64,000 nucleotides of DNA, taken from Escallonia rubra (taxonomy: Eukaryota > Streptophyta > Magnoliopsida > Escalloniales > Escalloniaceae). Position numbers and translations under genes: made by a program. Under the pieces are notes generated by a model. The model saw only the letters and a list, made by a program, of their open reading frames with translations. It searched no databases and had not been told where the DNA came from. Numbering within the stretch: position 1 is the first letter of the stretch; each line of letters starts with the position of its first letter. The DNA is taken from contig JAVXUO010000235.1 in the NCBI GenBank assembly GCA_033065855.1, forward strand, positions 1 through 64,000, written 5' to 3'. Shown here piece after piece: positions 1-12,500 of this stretch.

Positions 1-495
1 ATCCGCAGCACCAACAGAATGATGATCATCTGAGACAACTCCATCCTGCTTAAGCCTCCGCTTTTTGTTGCCCTCGGTGATGCGCCTGGTGTTTTCATTC
101 TGCTGCTGTACAAACTGGGCCAAAAAGCCAGGGCTGTTCACTGCCTTTGCAAGGAACGACATCATCTGTTGTTGACGCTGCTCCATCCCCTGAAGCCGCT
201 GCACCATTGCTTGCAACTGATTATCAGTAGTCTGTTGCTGCTGCCTCAACCTGACAAGCTCCTGCATGAGTACATTTTTGTCTCTTTTCAGCCTCTCAAC
301 CTCTTCCTCAAGGCCAAACTTCCCCACCTCGACACACGCCGCCACTGACGAACTCTGTGGATGTGATTGCTGCGGTTGAGGATTATGTCCATGGGCAGTT
401 TTTTTCCGAATAATCTTGTTAAGCAGATGTTTTTGACCTCTTAGAAACAACTCATTCGCAAATTCCCAGCGGTCTGGATCAACCTTCCTGAATCC
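1..495 (-). pseudogene. 5'-truncated HSFA1 copy, start of exon 2 (runs off the window)
   Basis: Open minus-strand reading frame continuing past the left edge. It matches residues 93-257 of the intact HSFA1 at 18886-29956: the end of the DNA-binding domain ([12 protein letters not shown]), the coiled-coil HR-A/B oligomerisation region, and the KKRRLK nuclear localisation signal. The acceptor AG lies at 497-496, as in the intact gene. There are three base differences in 495 (positions 4, 396, 454), each at a third codon position and each silent. No exon 1 (residues 1-92, helix-turn-helix part of the DNA-binding domain) exists between here and PIG-X, because the copied segment stops inside the intron at about 3356. 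Called a pseudogene because it lacks its first exon and promoter. The remaining frame is intact, so a truncated product or use of a different upstream exon cannot be excluded. Confidence 0.75.
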
Positions 496-2879
496 CTGTT
501 CATCTCCATTTTGCCAAACAAACAGGGAAAATAAGTGGGCTAATAACAGTACAACCTTAATGGATTACAGTATAAAAAACAGAACAGCTTTAACCAACTG
601 TGTAATGAATGAAGAATGGTACTGGTTTCTGAAACTAAGACTTCATTAATAGCAACAGCCTAGTCTCACCAGAGAATATTTCTGGTTTTTTACCTGAAAC
701 CCATACAAAGAAATATACTGATTAATTAGCATGTCTATAAAGTGTTCAATTGTTTCACTATTGTGTGCTTTTGAGCATTCCTTTTTTAGAGCCCCGCCAA
801 ACACTCTCTTTTTGCATGTTAGCAGCTAAACTCAAATGACAACATCACAAGTAAAAGCACAAAATGAAGTAACTCATGTACCCCAGGCCTCACAACCAGC
901 TGAACAATCATTGACAGGAAAAAGGTTCTCAGAAGAAGGCAATTACATGAGTGTTTGAATTAAGAAAGTGTCTTGGGGGGGAAGGGATTATATTCAATAA
1001 TTGGTTATATACTACAAATACTCGGCATTGAGCCCACGGCGCAAAATTGGTCCATGCAACATGTTATTCTTACAATCGAAACTCACCCTTCATAAATTTA
1101 TGCAAACCAATTAAGATTACCTAGCTTTCTGGGAAAGTTTTGTTCAAAAAACAGCTCTGTCCATCAGGTCGTTGGGCATGTAAGCTTCACATCTGTCCAC
1201 TAGCATACTTAAATAGCACGCTTTTAAAAACACTATCTTTTGCAGAAAAAAGTGAAAAATCATCATTAAACACGTATGCACCTTAATAAAGATCCCTACT
1301 GCTAACATCAAACATGAGTGCAATCATTGATGTATTTCAAAAACAATGAAAGTATATGCATCCTGATTAAACACTGGCAGGACACCATCTGCGGACTGCG
1401 GATAATACAGAAACAGAAAGAAGAACTGATAACTCAGAACAATCAGCATCAACTCAACACTCGTCCATCAAAAACAACAGGACTCGAGTCAACAAAAGCT
1501 AGCCCCAATTATCTGGCTCACGTGCAAGAAAATTATTCTGCCATTCAACAATTGATCAAACCAGCTAGAATGATCACTAGAGAATAAAAGACTACAAAAA
1601 TAAAATAAAATTTGCGCAGTCAAATTGGTGAATTACTCTCGGTAAGTATAATCGTAAGTAGTGCAAACTAGACTGCAAAGATTGGCACAAAATAGTAGCA
1701 TAAATTGTAGCAAATTCCTGTCCACAACCTAAAGAACAGAATGCCAGAGCAAAACATATGCAGGAGAGCCGCACTAGTACATAACCGTTTTCCTGAAAGT
1801 AAGTTCAGATTGTCATATCCCTGTTAGTCTTTTATTTAAAATGGATGCTTCCCAGTTTTTATTTACAGTAACCAACACCTTTCCCTCTTTTCACCTAATA
1901 AATAGCCAGATTTCCTCATACAGTTACGCCTTTCTCAAGCGCACAAGATACCAAACTTAGGTTTCAAATGAGCAGTGACTACATTGAAATGGCTTCGGGA
2001 CTTGAGAAAACAACTAGACTCGAGTGACCCATCATTATAGCACGCACACGTCAGGGATAGATCCTAGTACATGCTTCTTTTTGCTTTTGGTTATACTTCC
2101 ACACTTTTGGCTCCTGTCAGATAGTTACCTCAAAATCTCCAGTAAGATATATACCTTTCACTAGCTCCCAATGGCAACAAATAAGACATTTCATTCCTAG
2201 TACGCTTTTAGCGTGCCAAGATCCTAGTACCTATTCAGTGTGCCAAGAGGGAAGAAACTAGAAACGATTTATTGGCAGATTAAGCATTTCAAACCCCAAT
2301 CATGGATAAATAAGGAACATATCATGTACTTTAGATGCGCATGGACCTTGTATCATGAAAGTCACGCTTCTGCTTTTTCCTCTGGGAGAAGTAATAAATA
2401 CAACTAGCCAAAAGAACATAGATTGTACAACCCTATAGATGCTGCCCTGCAAACTTCTTTCTCTTTTTTTGGGTTTTCTTCGTTTCCATTGATTCTTTTT
2501 TTTTTTAGAGGTGAGGGGTTCTCTTCTACAAATTAGAAACGTTATCTTGAGCACAAAAAGGGGGATACATTGCTATAACATAACTCCTCATAGAAGGGAG
2601 ACAAGCACCCTCTAGGATGCCAGAGCTCCTTATGTCCCTATAAACTCTTACGTTACTGGTCATTTGCAAATCTACCTGATCTTTATTTCTAAAGAGCTAC
2701 CAAAAAACAAATGTGTCTGCCTGACATAGGCCTTAAAGAAATAAGAATGGCTTTTTTGAGTAGACGGGCTTCCAAAACAATCAGCCTCACGTACGGAGTT
2801 AACTTATCTAATTACAAACCCCATCGCCATGATTCACAGCCACAATCAAGCATCAGACCTGTAACGACCAAGTTCACAA

Positions 2880-3335
2880 CCCCACCACAGGGCATTGCCT
2901 ACCTAGAAAGGGTTAGCCAATAGGTGCTTAAGAGTTCAATGACAAGGTCTTATAAGACCAAATTCTCTCTCCCACAACAAATGTGGGGCAAAATCCAACT
3001 TAACCTTAAATGACATGAACCCAGGACCTCCCCTACTACACAGCCGTTGTGGGATCTCCATCCACCCTAGTATGCAGCAGGTGTGGAATCTCACCTGGTC
3101 CACAGCCCCACCACAGGGTGGTGCCTCAAAAGGGTAATAGGTGCATAAAAGTTCATTGACAATGTCATATAAGGCCAAATACTCTCTCCTACTTCCTATG
3201 TAGGACAAGATCCGACTTAACCTTATATTACACATAGCCCAAGACCTCTCCTAGTACACAACCGGAGTGGGATCTCCATCCAGGCATCCACCCTAGCACA
3301 CAGGAAGTGTAAGATCTCACAAGACCTCACTCACC
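2880..3335. repeat. Two diverged tandem modules of about 230 bp
   Basis: Two consecutive modules share the same order of landmarks: CCACCACAGGG, AATAGGTG, a TTCAATGACAAGGTCTTATA-like block, a Y-rich TCTCTCCC stretch, CTTAACCTTA, a CCAGGACCTCCCCTA-like block, and GTGGGATCTCCATCCA. Module borders are near 2880, 3110 and 3335. The same pair lies in the right copy at about 22550-23000. It is older than the segmental duplication because both copies carry it. Origin unknown; possibly a decayed transposable element. Confidence 0.6.
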
Positions 3336-3455
3336 TCCTCCTCCTCCTCCTCTAACGCATAAAATGATATAACGCATAAAATCTGACTTCAGTTGGTTCA
3401 GTAATTATTCAAAACAGCAAGATGATATAACGCATAAAATGTTAATTCTACATTA

Positions 3456-5275
3456 CTACATTTGTTTCAAATTGTTGCAGCCAGTAGTATCTGAATAATG
3501 AAAGGCTGTAAAGACTATTAAAAGAGCTGATACAATTGCAGAGAAAAAAGTAACAACAGATACAATTCCAGTGTGCTCCTTGATTCCACAAGGTACATCC
3601 CACACAACCGCACCAGCTTTGAGTTCTAAACTCTTATTAGTTGACAAAAATATACAGCTCTGTTTATGTGACTTCCCTTCAAAGCTGCAGCGCGTAAATA
3701 AGTCCGGAGGGCTAAATTCGACTCTTGAAAATTCATGTTCTCCTAGGGGCTGCAAAGAGGAGAAAGTTTAAAGGCAGTTTTATGATCACATGGTTGTACG
3801 TAATTAAGCACATGCAAGTTCCATATCACTGTATAATCATCTGCTATGTCACATCGACTATTTAAAATGCGTGAAATACCCATGTCGGCCACTCGACACT
3901 TGGACATGGGTATGAAATATGTGTCCAACACATGTCATAGGACATTGCCATAAAAAACACTATCTCGTGGTGTTTCGTTTTCATAAGTGCTTTGAGATAA
4001 GTTTCAAATTATGCGTCACATAAAATGCCATGTCACCTAAGGACTAACTGAAAAATAACAATAGATAGGTATATTATGTTGTGTCCCCGTGTCTTAAGTT
4101 TTGAAAATTAGACGAAAAGTTTTGAAAATTAGACGAATTCGACACTTGGACACGCATCCAACTCGGACACTCATACCGAGTCCATTTAAAATCAAACTTA
4201 GTTTTCTAGGAGGAGGGCACCCATTTGCATATCTGATATCCTTCTCTGGAAAACTAGTACTTTCTTGTAACATATTTATTCACCTACCGCATAACGTGCA
4301 TGTAATGGAACCTCAATGTTGATCTCCAGTCCATTATTGTTTCCTGACAGTACATTAGGGCCAATATCCATGTGGATCTCGACTATAGACCGATTTGATC
4401 GAACTGAAGGCAACTCCAAATTTGTGTCCCCGAAAACAGCTGCGCCGGTAAACACTGCGCCAGAGTTGTTGAACTCATAATCCTCGAGAAAAATAATAGA
4501 ACAGGATCACAATGTTGGTTCACAAGTAAGGTAGAAATTTACCACCACGCTGGAGAAGATGTTGTAGCTCAAACGGATCTGCAAAGACCCCGGAGGGCAA
4601 TATCTCAACCACTATGGCATCACAAAAGTGTGCAGGCAGTGTAAATTTGGACCCTGGTTGGATTTCTAATCTAATGGATGAAGAAAGACGACGATGAGAA
4701 CCTTCACCAATCAGGTGTCGATGAGAAATTGATAACTTCGGCACAGGCTCGAGTTTATCTTGCAGGACCTCGCAGAATTCAAGGGGTATTTCCTTTGAGA
4801 GAAATCCCTGAAAATCTGAATCAATCAAGCTGGCATGTTTCTCAAAGTACGCTTCAGTAATAAATTCATTGACGCCATGCAAGGCGCTGCTGCTTGGATT
4901 GCTATCATCCAAATTGGAAGTACAACTGCCCACCTGCAAATTGCAAAGGGGGATAAACTAAAGTTCAGTAGTTATGAAGATAAAACTTAGGTAAAAAACA
5001 AGGTAACAAAAGCCGGTTGAAGAATGTGAGAAAGGATGACTCTCCCTAAAGAAGTAACTTAAATGATAGGACAGTACGGAAAAACTATACGCAAGGATTT
5101 AAAACCAAAACCTGATGAGATTACAATTATAATCGTAAGCAGCAGGAAACAAGCACCTTAGTCAACTCACCTCATTAATTGTTGAAGCATGTTTGCAACA
5201 GCTTATGCTAGCAAAGAAGTACAGTGCGATTCCAAGTCTCAAAGAAACTTGCAGTTTAAATTGTTGAATTCCCAT
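3456..5275 (-). CDS. PIGX: PIG-X-like subunit of GPI mannosyltransferase I
   Basis: Plant PIG-X homologue, 318 aa in four coding exons: 5275-5171, 4933-4543, 4454-4288, 3749-3456; all junctions are GT-AG and phases join. Residues 1-28 look like a signal peptide (hydrophobic LGIALYFFASIS core). The lumenal part has the family features YFEKH, SHRHLIGEGSHRRL, LLQRGVF, AVFGDTNLELP and VPLHARYAPLG. A single C-terminal membrane segment lies at about residues 282-305 and is followed by a short tail. In the known pathway PIG-X stabilises PIG-M, the ER enzyme adding the first mannose to the GPI anchor. The third exon must use the acceptor at 4456-4455; the one further upstream would give an early stop. 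A 5'-UTR intron (7196-5283) is inferred from AACAG|GTAAAG and TCTTTCAG|CC. It shares a promoter with SAMBA. Its stop codon lies about 100 bp from the truncated HSFA1 copy. Confidence 0.92.
3884..4170. repeat. Short direct-repeat block with GACACTTGGACA units
   Basis: Lies in the last PIG-X intron (3750-4287). TCGACACTTGGACA occurs at about 3891 and again at about 4138, and TTTTGAAAATTAGACGAA is repeated in tandem near 4100-4135. A related GGACACC-rich stretch occurs in RAD1 intron 4 at about 39600-39745. Probably a decayed small transposable element; ends and target duplication are not clear. Confidence 0.4.
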
Positions 5276-7196
5276 GAAATGGCTGAAAGAGCGGAAGGCA
5301 GCAAAATGCAAGAGTCAATTACTTTACATACCCAGCTTATAGAAAAATTCAATTACTTTACATACCCAACTTTAGTCTCAGACCTCTACCAAATACGTGA
5401 TGCTTATCATTCAAAATAATTGTTATTTTTCTCTTGAATGAATTTCATTTCTCCGCGTCTAGGTAATAAATCATGTTTGTTCACAATCTTGAAGGTAAAG
5501 TGTTACACAAAGCCTTCATAGACCAATGCAAAAATTAAAATGCTAAAAAATGGCAAATTACAGTACTGTATTATGTCAAGACTTAATAATTAGTACTAAA
5601 GCTTTATAATAAACTGAGTTCCAGTTCAAGAACATTATCAGAGTAAATGTAAAACTAGAGGCGTAGGATATTCAGTTCAGTTGAAACTCATTGCTCTCAC
5701 CCCAAAAAGAAAGAGGATCGTCCTGCAAAGTTTATTCCCTCATAGTATTTTGTGGGAGAACCTAATTGCGGAATCTCGAAAAACAGAGCAAATAAATGTG
5801 TGATCAAGGAAAGATATCTGTTATTGAAAAACTTCTAAAGAAAAAGAAATCAGGATTGATTCATTCGATATCCGTTACAGTGCTCTAGCTGAACATATCG
5901 AGCCTTCTTCTGTTACGTTACGCCAAACCGAGCGATATAATCCTTCTTTTAACCTAATAGAGGACTTCTGACTAGGATAAAGTACAAAGACTTGCATATC
6001 CCCATTTTACTACAGAGAAACTACCATTCTCCCCTACTCATTTACATGAATGTCTCTTCCAAAGGAATCTCCCAATTGAGCAAACCGAACAAGTAACCGT
6101 GGAGGATGAATTATACCATTCCCTTACCCTCGAAAGCTAGAAGTTTGGCAAGCAGCATGTGAGCATTCAGGCCTACACGTTTCTCAATTTTATTCCTAAT
6201 GCATCTACGACTAGATATGCTCCTGCCTGGATCAATCACAAAATTCAAGGCAAAACGCAGCCTACCTAAGTGATTCCTTCTCATATTGTCTTGGCGTAAA
6301 ACTAGTAGCTATTAGCAGGTAAATGACCACAGATGGCAAAACAGTGTCTTTGGATCAGTTGAGGCAGTTCAACGAATAATGCAACATCCGTAAATCCCAG
6401 CAGATTATCATTTCGATTCCAAAATATGGTAAGAGTGCTGCCCCAAGTATTATCAAGCAAACGACAAATCGTCCTGCACCTTAAAGCATTCCTGTGGGTA
6501 CTGCTATAGAATCCTGAATGTTCCATCCTATAGAGGACCAAGAATTTGCATCCATTAAAAATTTACTCCTCAGTTGTGTTGCACACCACCAATGAAATTG
6601 GCATGGCAAACAATTGAAAGGCATAAGCTGAGCCACAGCCCACAGACTTAAGAGCATATCAAAAGAAGTGATTTGGAAAGAGTGAACCTTTTTAATTTAT
6701 CACATGGTTTCATATGATGATTGTTTTCCTAGACCAACTTCTGAGACACTAAAGTCGTTTCTCGATTATCTTTGGCAACCCTTGATCACATTATACAAAA
6801 AATTCAGCGCATTAGCATTTGCAGTGCAATTATCTTCAAGCCTTCTCTTCCATGCTTGAGATTCCAAAATAGAAAATTTGCCCGTAATTTACACGTCCAT
6901 TAGTTCAAACATTGTTCTCAAAAGATACCACAGCCATAATTCTACAACATCTCAAATAATCTCACACCTCCAACTCATATCAATCGAGCTGATAGAACAA
7001 CCAAAGTACATTTGACAATCAAATTCTCGCAAGTTTCAACAAAGATCACTAATTTTCTACTTCTAAACATGAACCCCGATCCAACAATAATGAGATAACA
7101 GCTATCTGACTAATTGACCGAGCCCAATAAACACATAAAATAACTGAAAAAGATGTTAAAATTGACGCGCAGAGAAGAAAGAGATTTGAACTTTAC
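5276..7196 (-). other. Inferred 5'-UTR intron of PIG-X
   Basis: No coding potential that I can support. On the minus strand a good donor (AACAG|GTAAAG, last exon base 7197) and a good acceptor (TCTTTCAG|CC, exon resuming at 5282, seven bases before the PIG-X ATG) bracket the stretch, so it is best read as a leader intron. A 58-codon open minus-strand frame at about 6130-6310 is not recognisable and is left unannotated. Confidence 0.6.
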
Positions 7197-7441
7197 CTGT
7201 TAATTAAAGTCGTCGTTTCGCCGGAGATGGTAACTGAAGCTAAGAGAATTTTGAGATTCCGTTGATTTGCTTCCGCGTGGAGGATCGACGGTGGAGATGT
7301 CTGACACGTCGGTCGCTTAATTGACCAACGGCCAGAATTAGAGGTACCATTTATGAGGCCAACGATGTCGTTTTTGTGACCTGCTGCTGATAAAAAGGGA
7401 TTCTTTTGGAAAGAAAGAGGAGAGAACAAATTAGAGAGAGA
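7197..7441. promoter_or_regulatory. Short shared 5' region of PIG-X (minus) and SAMBA (plus)
   Basis: The inferred first exon of PIG-X ends at 7197 on the minus strand and the SAMBA start codon is at 7442 on the plus strand, so the two genes are head-to-head and both promoters and leaders must lie within or overlap a few hundred bases. A purine-rich GAAAGAAAGAGGAGAGAAC tract directly precedes the SAMBA ATG. Transcription starts cannot be placed from sequence. Confidence 0.55.
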
Positions 7442-9575
7442 ATGAGTAATAGTTCACTGTCATTGTCGCCGGCTAGGTCGTCGTCGACGGCAATCGCCGG
7501 AGGGAATATCGCCGCTTCTCTGGCCGCCGACGAGTTGCAGTTTCCGCCCGATCTGGTTTCGGTACAGGATCGAAGGGACGAGGCACTTCTCGGTAAGCTG
7601 TATTATTCCCTCCGTATCTGCTGATTACTCCCTTTTGATCATATTTTCTTTTTTTATTAAGATTCTTATCTATTTTTACGTATTTATTATATTTTTCTTT
7701 TCATATTTAACTCGTCAATTCTCCTTCCTGTCTGACTCACCTTCTTCGTCGACATTATATGGAACGGGAGAGAGACTACTACGATAGAGATGGTATATAT
7801 AAATATTGGCTTTTTTCTCCCGTTTTTATTCGAGTTTAATATGTCAAATGATACCTATATATGACTTTTAGTTAAGTTCGATGCAGTGATTACATGTAAT
7901 AAAATTTATCCTTAGTAAATATAAAAATGTGATGTTCAGGGGGCAAGTCGGCCGTGTCTTGCTCAACCTTCAAGCTCGGTCTTTTAAGCGTTTTAGTGGT
8001 AAAAACTGTAACTTTTAACTTCAAAGTTTGTTACTTCTAATATTTATCCTTAGTATGTCTCTTGAATTTCTATAGTCGTCTGCATTCCTATGAAATTTGA
8101 ATTTTGAACTACTAATGAAAGCAAAAATGAACTACTCATTACGCAAGGTGGAACTTATAATGGTCTTTTGGAGTTCCACAATAAGTAGGGGGGGGGGTGT
8201 ATATCTTTGATTTCAAGTCTGGCCTACTTGACAAATTTAACTCCTATGGATGGCTAACCAACGGGGGATGGGCCTCCCAAGCAAAAGGTGGGACTGCATG
8301 CAAACATTGCTGGGCATACAATTTTTGCACTGATACCATTGCCTAAGTTGCCATCTCATGCAAGAATTCCTCGCAATATTATAGCCCCCTCAAATTATAG
8401 GACCAGTTTTGAGCTTTGGTGCAATGGGGGATCCGACTGCCACGCTTTCCACACCATATTGCTACGTTTTATTGCTTGTAGTGATGAAATGGGTGCGGAG
8501 ACGTTCCCCAACTCTGTTTACTAGCCATGTTGCTCGATTCCTCGTTTATAGGACCAAATCAACAGGTAAGATTTTGAGAGCAAGAAAGCCAAATAGTCCT
8601 TAAGATGTACTTCCATGCACAAAAATGTATTAAAACAAAGTCGAAACAACAATCCAACAAAGCACAAGAATAATAGGACAATGACAGCTATCTCCTACGG
8701 TAGTTTGCGTAGACTTACGAGGCATAAGCTTGAAATTCTTTTGCAGCAAGTGGAACTTGATGAAACCATGAGGATAACCATTGAAACATCATAACCAAGG
8801 AAGATTGGATATTCAGGTGACCGGACCGAATTAGCACCTTAGTGCTCATCATAAGACACTCTTGAAATGACAAAAATGGAGAAGTCTTTTGATCATATCT
8901 TATTTGGCGTCCATTCTGTCAAATAATTGGATTTCAAGTAATAGCTTCTAGTTGTACTAAATACCACCCAAAAAAGGATCTTCTATTGTAAGGGACGAGA
9001 ATGCCCCTAATTATTCTGGTTATTATTGGACTATCCTTTTTAATGTCATGATGCAAGTTTTACATATCTTGTTTTTTCAAAAAAAGTATTGCCTTTGTGT
9101 ACTAGACCTTATATTCTTTGAGGAGTTTAAAGCATTTGTATTGCCAAGCTCCATTCAATTGTTGATAGAGTTGTCGCAGGGTAAACTTTCAGTTGCTGAC
9201 GGAGTGTCGTAGGTTAACAGTTATGAGGAGATTTTAAATCAGGACTTTGTCATTACAAAATGAAGCATACATTCTACTCTATGAGTTTCATGTAACTACT
9301 TAACAACCTTGGTTCAGATCTTCGTCTTTTAAGAGCAAAGCATTAATCCATGATACAATACATTGTACTAGTCGCTCATGTTTTGACTTTTCTCTCGTTG
9401 AATTTATAACAATATCCTCAACCGGCTAACTTTTTGGATCACAGTTTTGAAATCAGATCTGATGGCTGCACTTGCCAAGGAGGTTAAATCCTTGGATGAA
9501 GATAACTGGATGTTTGAAGGACCTCGATCTCGTATTCACCTAATATCAAGACCAGGTACCACCTATGACCATTAG
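7442..9575 (+). CDS. SAMBA: SAMBA, plant anaphase-promoting complex regulator
   Basis: Two exons, 7442-7592 and 9445-9575, joined by a GT-AG intron of 1852 bp in phase 1, encode 93 aa. The N-terminus is Ser/Ala-rich and low complexity. The conserved family core follows: LQFPPDL, VQDRRDEALLVLKSDLM, AALAKEVKSLDEDNWMFEG and PRSRIHLISRPG at residues 33-87. SAMBA is a plant-specific protein that binds the APC/C and restrains growth through degradation of A2-type cyclins. The protein ends six residues beyond the conserved block (TTYDH then TAG). CCAG|GTACC at 9553-9557 could also be a splice donor, so the exact C-terminus needs transcript data. Recognition rests on the strongly conserved C-terminal half; the length fits the family. 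Confidence 0.9.
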
Positions 9576-12500
9576 TTGCTGCTTAATGTTATCTCATTTA
9601 TTTCTGTTTTCTCTTATCCACGCTTATGGTTTTCGAGTGAGCTCCTTCCTTTACATTGGATGATTAAATTTCCAATAATCGAGTGGCCAAGCTACAGGGG
9701 ATTGAGGATGTAAAGTCATACTGTATAAGTTAAGGCATCTCTATGAATATTAGGCTGATGTTCTTCATTGTGACCCGCAAAAAAAGATTTGTTTTCTTCA
9801 TAACTCGTACATTAAATTAGCCTTAAGGTAAGGGTATATTGTATAACCTTGAACCGAATTTTCTCTCTCTCTTTTGTGGAGTTCCTTGACGATTTTCAGT
9901 GGGAGCTAAGTAGTAATTATGTTTTGAGTCTCCAGCTTTTTGTTTCTAGTGGGTTTTTTTGGCATTTCATTTTAGTTCCTTGTACATAGCTTTCACGTGG
10001 GAGGCGGATTTAGTGTTTATTATCCATTTACTTGATAAAAAAATGTATCATATAACCTTGGGAGCCTAAGTATCCGGGTTTGCTTTAAGTTATGTCTCTT
10101 TCAGCCTTGCTTTAAGAGAACATGCTTAGTTTATTTGGACCTATGTGCTTTAAGTTTTATAAATTTAGCTTTTGTGGTATATTTTTATGTTCTGCCCAAG
10201 TATTCTCAGTATTAGAATTGCATACACTGGGCCCCAGACAATGGAAGGTTTCGTGAATCATAGTAAGAGAATATGAGATGGCCTCATGGCCAGGATTAAA
10301 ACCTGCATGGCCTTACTCAGGTTCGGTTTGCATTCCAATACTATAATTTTCAGAATAGTAACAGCAGAGTGTTGTGATTGACATGTACGAGAAACAAAAA
10401 CTTAACCCTGTAGAAGGCTCAGTTATGTCGTGAGTGATGCCCTCCAATAGATTTTGATTAGACGGATATTTAGATCGATCATTTCCTTCACATAGGTAAG
10501 TCTCTTGCAACAAGTGTTGCTAGTATGGAACGCCTTGTGGCCATCTTAAACCATTTGGTTTTGATATGGGCGATGAAAGAGCATGGTTTGAAAAAACTAC
10601 TCGGTTATTGGCCTTAATCCCTTTTTCTTTTAGTTGCTTGGAAACATGATTATTAATCATTTTTTGTTTGTTAACGAAGATTCGAAGAGGCTGCATCTTA
10701 TTGAATTCTAATGGCAATGTAACCACATATGTAAAGGTTCCTAATTCTGAGAATAGACCCCAGATTATACATCTAGTTAACTGCAAGCAGATTAAATCAC
10801 ATTTGTCAATGCAATTTCTTTTTTTTTTAGATTTTGTTGAACTGAAAAAGCTATTTGCTATCTTAACTGTCCCCGCCACCCCCCGCCTGGGGAAGCAAGG
10901 TGTTATTCCATGTGCATGGTAGCTAATATTTTACCTCTTGGCTTTTCCACTTAAGAAACTATCTTTATGTTCCTTTTGTGGAACTTCTTCACAAATTCTA
11001 TGCGGCCTTAAACGTTTATGATACCTTCAAGTTCTTATGAAAGAAAAAGGGGTTATAGAGTATTTTCTAAAACATATCTTGTGAATAAAAATTCCTTTGA
11101 TCTATAGGAAATGACCGTAAAAAGAGTATAGCAAAAACCCTGTAGATTTTAGCTACCACGCAAGTAGAATAACACCTCAATACACAATGCTTTTCAGAGG
11201 CTTCAATAGCTGCTGGATGACTCAGCAGCAAGAGCTGTGTCGCGTCAAAATAATTTCAGGAACTGCAAGTGGATTGTTATTTGCATTAGAACTTGTTAGA
11301 GTACTTCTTTATGATGTGCTTGTAATATTTTCTGATTAATAGAAACTCCGCACTCAGTATCCTCAAATTGTCTTGCGACAATTGCATGGGCGGGTGGGAT
11401 TGGTTCCGTGAAAGTGACCAATTTGTGAGGGTAGTCTGGGTGACATGGAAGGACATAAATGGCTCATTTTAACTTGTCACAGGAGGTTTAAAGCTCCTGT
11501 ATTTGCGGCATAGCTTTTCAAGCTTCTTTGGACTATTTTCGTGGCCTATGCCAAAACTAGAAGGAAATGAAAGATGATTGTAACAGAACTGTTGTAACAA
11601 TGGCTTTTGAAGTTAACATAGCTTAATTACATCCTCTAAACACGTATTAACCATAACATAGCTTTTAGATTGCTAACTTTTTTTTTTTTGAAGAGTATAA
11701 GAACAATATATATCAGAGAAACCTCAGGATACAATAAAACTTATACATGCCAAACAAACAGGATGGCACCCCCATCCGCTCAGTAGGAACTCCACAATCC
11801 AATCTAATCTGCAGCATGCCCAAAAAAAGCCTGTATACCAGAGCCAAAACAGGAAGACAGCCGAAGGACACTGCCCAAGCTTATGAACTTGCATCAGGCC
11901 TTACAGAAACCATGTTCGACCACTCGGGATGCACAAAAAAATTGGCGCGAGCTGCCTGATGCACCAAACCAAAAGCCAGCTCCTGCCTTCAGATAACGCA
12001 TGCAAAATATACATTATGTGCAGATAGGATTGTATAACATGTCAAAAAAAGATTGTGGCTACCTGTGGAGGAATATGGAGATCACCTGTCGTCTGAGTAT
12101 AACTAAAAATAACATGGCATACATTATGAGATAGCAGCCAAGTAAGGGAATACAGAAAAGCAAAAGCATGCACGGAAACCATACTAGCTGCAAACAAATA
12201 GCGGGTTAAGGAACCCATTTGTATATCTCCTGTATAAGCAATTGCTGAAAGCCAGATTGAGATGTAGCCCCACCACATAGCATCGAATAAGTGCCGGAGA
12301 GGAGGCGTAAGAGCAGATTCTCCTCGAGTGAAATGTAAAAACAGTAGACTGAGCCGCCCCACCATGTGAGGGAGCTATAAGCCTAGCGAAACACCTACTG
12401 AAGCGCCGAGTATGATAAATGTTCTGAACTAACATCCAGATAAGATACAAGATTGAAAATGGCAACAAGCAAATGCTCTAGAACCCAAAATCATTACGAC

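Larger units (their letters stand above)
1..3356. repeat. Segmental duplication, left copy (pairs with 19648-23023)
   Basis: Base 1 aligns with 19648 and near-identity continues, with scattered substitutions and short indels, to the shared CTCCTCCTCCTCTAAC tract at about 3340-3356 (right copy 23007-23023), after which the two sequences diverge. The copy holds part of HSFA1 exon 2 (1-495) and about 2.9 kb of HSFA1 intron (496-3356). No independent gene was recognised in the intron part. The left boundary lies outside the window. A haplotig or assembly duplication is an alternative to a genuine duplication. Confidence 0.95.

Noticed and set aside
4520..4939. PIG-X as a 139-aa single-exon protein
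   Set aside because: The start is TTG at a splice acceptor; signal peptide and C-terminal membrane segment are in other exons with matching phases.
6130..6310. 58-codon minus-strand frame ending at a good-looking GTAAGG donor, possible upstream PIG-X exon
   Set aside because: Not hydrophobic, and a proper signal-peptide exon was found at 5275-5171 that joins in phase.
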